Shown here: in pieces, positions 26,601 through 38,600 of the stretch | How positions within the stretch are numbered: the first letter of the stretch is position 1 | How the letters are laid out: each line of letters begins with the position of its first letter | Assembly (NCBI GenBank): GCA_037349315.1 | Contig: JBAIAC010000059.1 | Span: 14,540,501 to 14,604,500 of the forward strand | Source: Chelydra serpentina | Taxonomy: Eukaryota > Chordata > Testudines > Chelydridae | Direction: 5' to 3' | Length of the DNA stretch: 64,000 nt | The notes under the pieces: model-generated | Told to the model about the DNA's origin: nothing | The model's database searches: none | The model's input: only the letters and a program-made list of their open reading frames with translations | Translations under genes and position numbers: made by a program

Positions 26601-29600
26601 ACACAGGAAAATATGGTAGCAGAAGAAAAGAAAAAAGAGTGAAGTGAAAGACAAAAGAACAATGCAAGGTAGGCAAAATATATTTTAAAACATTTGTACT
26701 TAATATAAAAATAGATGCAACATGATGTAATAAATAATGAGAGTTGTAATTTTTTTTAATGGATGGAACAGAATTCAGTTAGATTCAGCCCTGGCTGGTT
26801 ATGAGGCTTGTCTCTTGATTCTGCCTTTTTTATGTGAAATATAATTCTGCTTCCTGTAGTTGCTACACTCCTCCCCACTGACCAACCTCCACTTCTTCCC
26901 CCTGTGGTTGGAGCTATCAATGTGCTGGTTTTTATTTTGAAAATATGGTTCACTTTACATTAGTAACTAGTAACTTCCTTAATCAGACTTAATTTACAAA
27001 CTGATTAGTCAAAGTCACAAAGTCCTTTCAGCCACACACCCTGAAAAAAGCTTCAGCAGGTACGAAATGCAGTTGCCTGTCTTCTCAGCAATACAGGTTT
27101 CTGTGAGCACATCCACCTGGTGCTGTGCTCTCTGCACCAGCTCCCCACTGAACAGAATCCAGTTTAAGGTCTCTGCTCTGATATTCAAAGCTTTCCATGG
27201 AACTGGCCCTAGCTACCTGAGAGATCACCTCTTCCTCTATGACCATGACCTCCCATTACATCTATATTGTAATGGAAGAATGGAACTCTTGAATAGTAGC
27301 AACCATGAATATAGGAGACATGAGACCTTAGGAGCTGGCTCTAGACTATGGAAATTACTCCCACTAGAACTAATAAAAAACAAACGAACAAAAAACCCTA
27401 TAAACTAATCTACCTGTTTCTCCTATAGACTTGGAAGGGAAAGAAAGATCACTATTGTTATTAACTGTTTTTAAATACTTGGAAGTTGCTATTACATACA
27501 GGGGACCTTCTAACAACTTACCGAGATATAAGAAGCTATATTGGCCTGCAAAATAAAATAAAGCAGTGTGTTCATGAAGTAACATTTAGTTCCGCATCAA
27601 CTTGCCTTGATCCAAATCAGTTACTTTGAATATGTTTAATTCAAAAATTCTTTATGGACCTCAGTGGCAGTTACTGCTTCCTTAACACGATGGCTTGTGT
27701 GGTGTTCTTAAGTCATTACAAAATGTACATTATTTTTTATATGGTAAGGATTTTTTATGCTATAATTTTAAATGGCTCAGTAACTTGTTTACTGCTGCTG
27801 TGAACATACGTTCACAGATATCCCTGAAGTGCAAATGTGTAAAATATCAATCCTTCATATTCTGTCTGAAATAGCTTTTGCAAGCAAAGGAGGAAAATGA
27901 AATATTGCAACAAATGAGGCATCATTTGGCTATGTTGTACAGTTACCATTATAAATCTCTAGTGTTAGGCACAGACAGATCTGAAACAGGCACTCACTTA
28001 TATGACAGAAGAGACCAACTGTGTGCCTTTTGGAGCACCCTGTTATCAAAACATTGAATTAAAGTGTTAATGGTGGCATTGTGAATCTGCCCATGTTTTG
28101 CGGTGCATTATGATGACAGCCTAATGCAGCTGTTGACTGGCACACTCCAACTTCATGAAAAATGACAGATTTTGTCATTGCCAAATGCCTGTTGCCTCCT
28201 GACAAATGCCTTTAATCACAGAGCTGCTGAAGTTTTGAATGGCAGAGTATATGGAGCTAATGCTATTACCAGAACGTTTGTAAAACATCTCAAGCAAAGG
28301 CCTCTTTTTTGGACATAACAAAAATGTTTCCTTGGTCTTTTATGTTTGAGGGGGGAATGGAGAAAGTTAAAAAGTGCTAGAGTTCTCAGTGGTCATGCAT
28401 TAATGCAGAGTGGTATGTCTTTTCAAGTGTGAAGTCTTTGCCCTCCAGTCATTATGCCAAAAAAATCCTATCTATGCTCATGGAAAACTGAAACAATTTA
28501 CCTCAGCAAGTGGGATCAGATCGAATGATCAAGAGGCATTTCATTAATCACCACATCCGAAGGTTTGGGTTTCAGAGTTTTATAAGCAGAGAAACATAGG
28601 GCTCGAATCTTTCTCCAGCGTACTTTCACAGGGCTCAGTCTGCTGATGTAGGGTAATTACATGGTCTAAAAATACAGCAGCATTTGTTTAAGTTAATGGA
28701 AAAGTTACACCGGCTCCAGAGTGCAGAGGCAAAGGCAGATTGAGTTTCCTGCTGACTATTGTAAATGCTTTGCATATTAGATCAGAAACTTTCCAACTGG
28801 GAACTGCTATTCCTGAGGAACCAGAGGGTAAATATTGGGAGGAGAATAATAGGCCCTCTAAATCCCTTGGCCAGAAAACTCTTCATGAGTCCTCTTCATG
28901 TTCTATGATGCACATTCAGAAGGAAGAATTTGTAATGACCCAATTGCCACAGCAATAGACTCATACATATTTGTCTGAAGTCTGCTGAAGTTTTTCTGGT
29001 TTCATAGTAATAAATACTGTAGTATTGAAATGCATTAGATATAAATTAAACAGATGTGATGGAATACTGCAATACATTTTTCACAAATGGCCCCATGAAT
29101 TTTTAAACGAAGTTGCTTCAACCATGCTCGTGTTTGTCTGCTGCTCCTTTTCCTGCAAACGTTTGAGTGGTCATGTTGTTCTTTGAATTTTAATATTCTG
29201 TGCACACATGTTCACAGGGAAAAAAATTTAAATCTGCATGTGCCAGAATTTGCACTAGCAGTGGATTCATGCTCATCCAATTGAGTAAAAGAAAGGAATC
29301 TTTGATATTTACCTGACAAATCATATCTAAGTGCACAGATCAAATGTCAAATAATAGCAATCAATCCACAGAATAATACGTTTGAATTTTTTGAATAACA
29401 AATTAAATGTGAGGAAATCACAATCTTTTCATAGATCTATCTATTGTGTTCTGCAAACTTTTGTTCTTAATAAGACATTGCAACTGAGTATCTTAACGCA
29501 TTTTACTAATTTAGGTGTTTAACTATCTAACACTCCTGTGAGGAAAGCGGTAATATCCTCGTTTTACTGATGAGGGAACTGAGGCACAGAGAATTTAAGT

Positions 29601-32600
29601 GACTTGTCTAAGCTCACAAGGAAATTCCAGAATAGGATTCAGAAGAACTGAGTGCTAGACTTTTGCTGAGTGCATAAGACTTCACTTTGATAACAGTTTG
29701 TTATTTTTGCAAATAATAATTTGAATAACTACTCAGACATGCACATGGAATGTAGTCAATGAGGGTTGTGTGTATTCCCGTTTGAGACAAGAATTGGATC
29801 TTTCTTAGTTAATTTGAATGATTGTATCTTATACACCAAGAAAGGATGTTACAAAACTGAAAATTAAATTGATTTTTAAGATATAGAATGACTTTTTTTT
29901 TATAAAAGCATCTTTCATGTTTAGTCAGACTATATGAACATTTTGATAATCAGTTTTCACTTCATTTATCTTTGTCTGTTTCCCTCTGAGAGACGAGATG
30001 GGTGAAGTATTATCTTTTATTGGACCAACTTCTGTTGGTGAAAGAGGCAAGCTTTCGTGCTTATACAGAGCTCTTCTTCAGATCTGGGAAATGTTCTCAG
30101 TGTCACACAACAGTGGAAGACATCCCTCTGTATAGGGCATACTTTTAAATGTCCTTTTTTAGTTATAATGAGGTGCTCTTGAGTTTACATTGAGCTCTTC
30201 TGTTTTCTTTAAGTCCAAGTGATCATTATTCTGAGCCTGATGCTGAGGCACTACTGTGTACCTGCAAATCCCAAGTAAGTCAGTGAGAACTGCAGGTTCT
30301 CAGCATATGTCAGCATTAAGCTGTCTTCACAGTGGCATCAGAACCTTCTGCTATTTCTATCACAAATGGGCATTTGACCTCCTGTATTTGTATGAATAAG
30401 CAAGAAGAGATTGATCTGTTGTGATAGCAACAGTATATGCCTCAAAAATCACATCACCAGCTAAGAGGTAGCTAAGGCAATTGTACCTGAGAGCTAGATA
30501 ACTATGTTTAGGTTTTGATTATATTTTGACGGGGCAAGCAGATCATTCTGCCAGTGTTATTTGCCTACATGCAGGAGTTTAAAGTACATGAGCAGAGGTT
30601 GTTGGTGTTTGCATGTAAGTGGGTAGATAGAGTTTCATGCTCCTAAGCATGTATCTGAGGAGCTAGCCAATCTAAGTGGTGGAGCAGTGTTGAGCTGCTG
30701 TTATAAATTGATAGTCATGACACTGCCTGGATTCTGAGAAGAAAATGAAAACCAACGGTAGCAAATTGTATCCTTGCACAGTGGAAAGTCTAAAGCAAAA
30801 GAAATAAGGAAAGAGTTTCAAAACCTGAAAACAAAGTGAAGGCATTATCTACATATATGAAAAGGGGCAGAGATGTGAAGCAGTGAGTCCTAGACTAATG
30901 GGAAAATAATTAATTATTAAACAATTAGGCATGTGCCTCCTGTGAGGTTTTCTGGCTGCTTTCCCACTACCTCCAATATTCCTCCCATCTTCTGGCCAGT
31001 CTGTTCAGTTTTTTCAGATGCTGCCTGGTCCTCGGTACCCTTTCCTATGTACTTTTGCACTTTGTGGGCTTTTTGGATTTGGATTTTGCTTAGGCCCCAA
31101 GCCAGTGTTTAGCAAAGCAAGGAAATGCTGTCGTTGCATGTGAGTGCATTTGCATTAGATATGGGCTCCCCTGAAAAGCGAGACTGCATTAGATGCATAT
31201 TTATAAAGTCGCACAGTGTAGTCAATCGTTGACCAATTCTGACTATATTTTACCTTCTAATGTGTGCAACAAAAAAATTGTAATAGAAGCGGACCAGGAG
31301 AGCAGACATATAGCTGGTATATGAATTGCTGTAGGCAAGATGATCCTTCCATGTATTGAGCACCCTCAACTCCCACTGTAGCACTTAAGTCCTAGAGCCC
31401 AGCTTACTTTTGTATCTGTGATTTATGTAATACATTTGGATGTGAAATCGCACATTTAAATCCATGTTTGGTCTGACTTTCAATCACTCCTGTGTGCTGC
31501 CTCCCCTCCCTAATTATTTCAATGCCTCCTATGAGGTAGGTAAATTAATATTATTATCCCTGTTTCGAATGGGAAATAGAGGCCCAGAGACTGGGGTCAA
31601 ATTTTCAAGAGAGGACACCTATTTTGAGTGTTTCAGTTTTTGGGGGCCCAGTACTGTACACCTAGGGCCTGATTTTAAGAAGTGCTGAGCACCCCAAATT
31701 CTGGCTCTAAAGTTTTACATTGTTTTGTTGAGTGCAGTTATGTAACAAAAAAAACCCCTACATTTGTAAGTTGCGCTTTCATGATAAAGAGATTGCAGTA
31801 CAGTACTTGTATGAGGTGAATTGAAAAATACTATTTCTTTTATCATTTTTACAGTGCAAATATTTGTAATAAAAATAATATAAAGTGAGTACTGTACACT
31901 TTGTATTCTGTGATGTAATTGAAATAATTTTATTTCAAAATATAGAAAACCATCCAAAATATTTAATAAATTTCAATTGGTATTCTATTGTTTAACAGTG
32001 CGATTAAAACTGCGATTAATCATGATTAATTTTTTTTAATCACGATTAATTATTTTGAGTTAATTGCATGAGTTAACTGTGATTAATGACAGCCCTAGTG
32101 CTAATGAATCTTGAGGCACAAGGGCTCCCAAAATATGACTTGTATCTTATGACACAAATTGGCTGAAGCGATGTTATATTTAGAAGTCATTTGATCTCGA
32201 TATGTGGGTTAACGCAATAGACAGTTAGGAGTCGCATCTGATGATATTACAATGAATAAGGGGAGTGGTGAATTCACACCACCCCAGCTGGAGCCTGGGA
32301 AGGCTAGAGCCTCAGGGAGTCCTAATCCTTCTCTGAACTTCAGGGTGTGCAGGGGACAAGGGATGCACAGGCTGCACCATCGACGAGGATCATGTACTCT
32401 GCTTTCCCCTGGTGTGACTGGCCCTTTACATGGATTGTGTTATAGGTGGGAAAAGACTTGTCCCCTATTAATGTGTGCACAGGACTGCAGTTATGACTGG
32501 CCTTTGTCTGGTGTGCACAATGAAGGGGGAAGGCTCACATATTACACTGTTAGGACCCAGTACAAGAACATAGATAGATACATGCTTCCCCTCAACACTT

Positions 32601-35600
32601 CTGCACAAGTGCTAGTCACAAGCTGGCCCTAACTGTGTGTGTGTTTTCCCATCATTTTTCAATGCAGTTTGCCTGAGTCAGATATGTTGGTACATAATCT
32701 CCTTCGCTACTCTACTCTCATACAGTTTTTTGGGGTTAATCTAGTTTTCTCCCAAGAGATAACTATAATATTGCTTTCTGATCACTGGAAGGTATATCCT
32801 TCTTCTAATCCATCCATCTAGAGACATTTTTGTAGCTCACATGAGTGATTAGTTGCATTCCTTTTGTAATTTATACACTTCAAAAATCCAACTTTGCTCA
32901 GTTTGACATTCCCATTTGTCTGCAATTCCCTGACTGGAATGGAAGCTCTCCAGTGACCACACAATCTTTCTTTGCTAATTGTTTACTCAGCAACATTCAT
33001 AACTTCACCCACTACCTACCCATGTTTTTTGAGAAATGGAGAGCAGAAGTCATAGACATGCACCCCTGTATTACTAGACGCTGTTTGCAAATGTCATGCA
33101 TATGAGGCACTTGGCACATGCCATCAAGTACTCAGTTCTCCAGATTTTACACATAGAGAAAGCATGCAAAACTTTGAAAATGTAATAACTATCCTTTTAT
33201 ATGTGTCTTTGCTTGGGGGAAGGGAGGAAGCACTTTCCTAAGGCTATGTTTACACTACCCGCCCTCTTCGGCGGGTAGCTATCGATGTTCTGGGATCGAT
33301 TTATCGCGTCTCGTCTAGACACGATAAATCGATCCCAGAGCCGCTCCCCGTCGACACCGGAACTCCAGCTCTGCGAGCAGAGGAAGCGCTGTCGACGGGG
33401 GAGCCTGCCTGCTGCTGTGTGGACCGGGGTAAGTACCTTTTGAAATCGATCTAAGATATTCGACTTCAGCTACATTATTAACGTAGCTGAAGTTGCGTAT
33501 CTTAGATCGATCCCCCCCCTAGTGTGGACCAGCCCTTAGAGTCCAAAATCAGCCTAAAGGTAGAGATGTTAGTCCCAGATGACTTGGGCTGGGGAAATAA
33601 ACTGTATGGTTTCATTATAATAGATCATGCACAAAGCTTGGAACTTTATGTTGTTACATGGGGGCGGGTAGTCTGATTATCAAGGATTCTACTGGAATGT
33701 GGTGCTGTGTGCTGGTCACCTGCTTTCTGTGTGGACCTGCCTTATTGTATCTTCCCCATCCCATGATTCTGTTGTTTATCTGTAAACTTGCCCCCTCCGG
33801 AGTCTTTCATGAGAGCCCAACATTCGGTCTTACTCTTACATTGTATTTTAAAAGGGAACCCAGTATTTTGATGGTAGGCTCCACAGTGGTTGAATTGAAG
33901 GGTGAGATGCATGATATTAATGTATGTTTGCACAGATATTGTTGTATCCTTGGGGCAGCAGGGTTAGGAAGAAATCATTTGAGACCCAGAGCTGTGAGCC
34001 ATGAAAGCAGCCATTTATTTTAACACACTGAACTAACCAAACCAGCCACAACTGGTTTGGCTAATAATCTAATAATCTAATAGTCTAACTCAGTTGCCAT
34101 AGCAACAACAAGGTGCTATTACCACGATAACCAAATACACAACAGATATCTCAACTAAATGCTTAACTTAAAGCTACTAGGGAGAAAAGCATGTGTGTTA
34201 CTGTTCCCCCGACTTGTCTCTTTAGTGTTATAAAGTGTTCTCGTGAGTGATTTGAGAATAAAGTACTCCAAAATGGGGGTAAATAAATGCTCGTATAGTC
34301 ACCTAGAGCTGGGGTTCGCAACCTTTTTCTTTCTGAGGCTCCCCCATCATGCTATAAAAACTCCATGGCCCACTTGTGCCACAACAACTGTGTTTCTGCA
34401 CATAAAAGCCAGGGCCAGTGTTAGGGGGTAGCAAGCAGGGCAATTGCCTGGGGCCCCATGTCACAGAGGCACTGTAAGCGAAGTTGCTCAGGCTTCAGCT
34501 TCAACCCTGAGTGGAGCCCCGGGACACTGGGCTTGATCCCCATGCGGTGGGGCTTTGGCTTTCTGCCGTAGGCCCCAGCAAATCTAATATCGGCCCTGCT
34601 TGGCGGACCCCCAGGGAACCACTCATCTAATAATTTCAGAAGAGCTCCAATGTCTGTTCCATTCTGGAATTATAAAGTGCAGAAACACAGGCAAAAATAA
34701 GTAAATATTTATTCTGGGAAATAGGAAATAAGAGACTATTTAAGGTATTTTCTCCAGTTATGGTTACTGTTTTAATAGAATATTTCAGGTACAAACTATG
34801 TCTGTCTACTTTGCTCATGAATGTCTTAAAACAGGAAATAACATCTTTTTTTTGGTTGAGTTGCTTAGTATGTTGATATGTCTTTTGCTGAGATTGGTGG
34901 GATATAATTTAGGACTTTATATTATGTAAAGCATTCTGGGAATTCAGTCAGGATGTGTTTTTTTTATGTGAGCATGTCTGGATTATATATAGGCTTGGAA
35001 GAATTAGATTTTTATTGGTAAATGTCAGTAAATATGGTAGGTTTAAGTGTAGTAGCCGTGTTAGTCTGTGTCAGCAAAATGAAAATAAGAAAGAAAAACT
35101 TGTAGCACCTTAGAGACTAACAAATTTATTTCAGCATAAGCTTTCGTGGGTTAGTACCCACTTCATCGGACGCATAGATTTATGTAAATATGGATTTCAC
35201 TGTACACACAAACCAATGAGAAAATATTTCCATGGATAATAATTGAAAGCAACACATAGGCAAAGTAAGAAAAACGCTGCTTGAGAACTTCTTAGAGTAT
35301 AATTTAAGGATATTTACTTTGTATAATTTGACATGTTGATGTTGACAATTTGTGATTTAATGGTTATAAAGTTTTAACTATTTGGATATCAACATCTACT
35401 GTCATTAAATAAATAATTATTGTCTGACACACACCCCTTCCATAATTTCCTGCAACTGTGAACATTTAAATACATAAATATTTTAAAAGATTGCTTACAA
35501 TAAACATCGATATTATCTGTCAAAATTATATTTCTGCCAAGCCTAGTTATATACCAGTCACGGTTATGAACCTGGGATGTTGGGTTTACTATACAGCTAT

Positions 35601-38600
35601 GAAACCCATACATTACTTGGTTAGAAATATATGTTTTCTAAAGAACTTTGGGCTTGATTTTTCAGAAGTATTGAATGCTTGCAACTCTGTTTGAAGTTAC
35701 TGGGATATGTAGGTGCTCATCAGCAGGGCTGGCTCCAGGCACCAGCAAAACAAGCTGGTGCTTCGGGTGGCACATCTCTAGGGGCTGCATTCTGGCACCG
35801 GCCATGCAGCCCCTAGAAATGTGCCCCGGATGGCTGCCCTGTGTCGCCAGCTTTCGCGTGCCACTGCTGGCTTGGCTTCTCCCTGAGCGCCACTTCTCCC
35901 CCTCCTTCCCAGGCATGCCCCGGCTCTCCGGCTGGGGAGAGTGGGCATGCCACCCTCCCCGCTGGCGCTCCAACCGGGGAGAGCGGGGCCACCGGCATGC
36001 CGCACTCACTCCCCGCCGGCCAGGGAGAGGGGGGCCGTGGGCATGCCCCGCTCGCTCCCCGCCAGCGCTCCGGCCGGGGAGAGCGGGACCGCGGGCATGC
36101 CTCCCACGTTCCAAGTGGGAGAGGCGGGGGGGGTGTTTCGGCGGGCATTGGGGGGGGTCTTTTTTTTGTTTGGGGGGGTGCGGCGTTTGGGGTTTGTTTG
36201 GTTTTTTTTTTGCTTGGGGCGGCAAAAACGTTAGAGCCACCCCTGCTCATCAGACCCAGTCTGTTTGGTTTTTATCTAATTTTGAATGTAGAACATATAA
36301 CTCTTGTGCTTGGATGAAAGAAGGTTACAGTGGCCAAGGTCTTGTATAAAGAATCACTCTGGCAGATTATGAAGTTCACATAGAGCGTCTTTGCAGGATT
36401 ATGACCATCTATTGTATTGTATGCATTCTAACAATGGAAATGTAAGCCTGTTAACAGTAAAGAAAGAGATGGTGAAAAATTCAAATATCAATTATTTTGA
36501 TTGTTCCTTCTTCTCGTTTACTTGACTTGGAGGGAAATGGATTGCAGGGCAGGTTATTCCACATGTATGACATTTCCAATAAATAAAGGAATAACTTCAA
36601 AGAGACCTTCTGTGCATGCATAAATAATCCTCTATGATCTCCTCAGATTATCCGTATCTGTTGTGTGTCTATGCCATGTATCCTTTCACCCAGGGCCGGC
36701 GCTACCATTAGGCGACCCTAGGCAGTCGCCTAGGGTGCCAGGATTTGGGGGGTGGGCGGCGTTTCAGGTCCCTCAGCGGCCGCCAGCGGGAGAGGCTGCC
36801 GCCGAAATGCCGCCGAGGACCCTGGCACTTTGGTGGCAGCTTCTTCAGCCGCCGGGGATCTCGGCAGCATTTTGGCGGCAGCCTCTCCCGCCGCCGCCGC
36901 CACCTACGGCGGCAAAAAAGCTGGCATTGCCCTTGCTTCCACCTCATGGCGCCTGCCTGCATATCAACTCTGTTACACAGAATATAAAAAACCTGTGCAT
37001 TAGTGAAAATTGTATGTAAATTATTCTCTCCTCCCATCTCTATCAGATGTAAGCAACTGCAGATTCTCCCGCTGGAACAGGATACACATGCTTAATAACT
37101 GATAGCAAATGTAACTTAGTAAATTCGTTTGCTACTACAATAAAACCAGTGTTTCTCATAGAAATTCAGGGATATTATACAGACTGGCATTGTTAGAGGA
37201 TAACACTAGATGGCAACAGGTACACTCTTTTAGTATAGAAAATGGGAAAGATATTAGACACATTCTCTTCTGCTCTATGAGAATTATTATTTTTATCAAG
37301 CAAGAGGGGACTTGTATTACTAGTAATAGTATAACAACTACCCATAAGTGCAGATGTAGCTAGGCTGAGGAGAGAAAAAACGTTCTGTGTTGTGCAGCAG
37401 CTCTGCATCAGGTTGCTCAAGTGGCATAATCTGGCCTGGTGTCCAGTTTAACCTGCTAAGGAAGGATTGCACCAGTGTAAGAATGATCCTCTTTATGACA
37501 TAGAGACAACAGAGGGGCTCATATAATGCACTCTTTCCTTGCTCCCACTGCAAGGGGCTTGGGCGAGGACACCAGAATGATATGCTGACTCCCGGATACA
37601 TTTTTGGTTCTACTTATAGTTTTTGAAGTCTAGGAGATCTTTGAGAAGCCCCGAGGCTCATCTAACATGGCACAGGGGAACTCGCGTGCAAACAGATACC
37701 GCAGGATCAGGCTAGCACATTGGAGAACTGTAAGCAGTGCTAAGTTTGTAATGAAAGAGATGCTGGGGCTCAAGCAATTTTTTTATTTTCGTAACTGATG
37801 CAGCAACGCCAGAGGTGCCGGGCTATGAACTGCCAAGCTTAGAGGTGCCGGGGCTCAGCCCTGGCAAGCCCTGGCACAAATTAAACACTGGCCTTAAATT
37901 ATCCTTGTGTGCATGTGTCCACACACACACAGCTGATGTGAGGTTTCTGGTTTAAATTCCCCCGGAGATGTAGGTCACTATTTGTTTTCCTCTAAACACT
38001 TCCTTTATGAAATGGCATCATTATTTAATAAAACTGTGAAGACACTATTTATTAATGAAAATTTTCACAATTTTCTTCTCTGGCCCATGCACAAGAATTT
38101 CACACTTTCCCTAACTTCTTTTGCTATTTGAATTTCAGTTTTGTGATTTTAATACCTTTTAATAAACACTATTCCACAAAGATGCTACTAAGGTGATCCA
38201 GGTAATTTTTAAATTCATCATAGTATCGACTTCATTTAACAGGACACCCTTTTTTAAAGTGACGTGAACTATGATTATAGTTTTGCAAGACTTGGAGTGG
38301 TGCTTGGTCATGATAAATAAGAGAAATCTATACTAAACTCCTGCATATATCTCAGTTGCTTCTGACATTAAGGGGCACATATAATTTGAGCCTGAAAACT
38401 TTTCTCTGGTTCAGTTATGGTCCTCTTTTAAAATGTTGGCCTATTACTGTTTCTGAAAAGATCAACCATTAAGAATGTATTTTTTAAATGTAATGATTTA
38501 TGATTACTTGCTTGTTTGAAATGGTGTTTCATTTTCCCTCTAAAGTAAAAGCAGTTACACTGTACAAACTTTCTGGAAAGTCTCCTTGTATTGCCTAATT

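Noticed and set aside
27067..27408. 113-codon ORF as an otogelin exon or independent gene
   Set aside because: The content matches the C-terminal part of a LINE reverse-transcriptase ORF and is truncated on both sides.
32252..32632. 126-codon ORF
   Set aside because: No recognisable domain, no splice context that fits the otogelin phases, and codon use like random intron sequence.
35662..36349. ORFs up to 224 codons on both strands
   Set aside because: They lie within a GC-rich hAT-like element with exact target duplications. Pro/Gly/Arg-rich low-complexity text in all frames is typical of GC-rich repeats.
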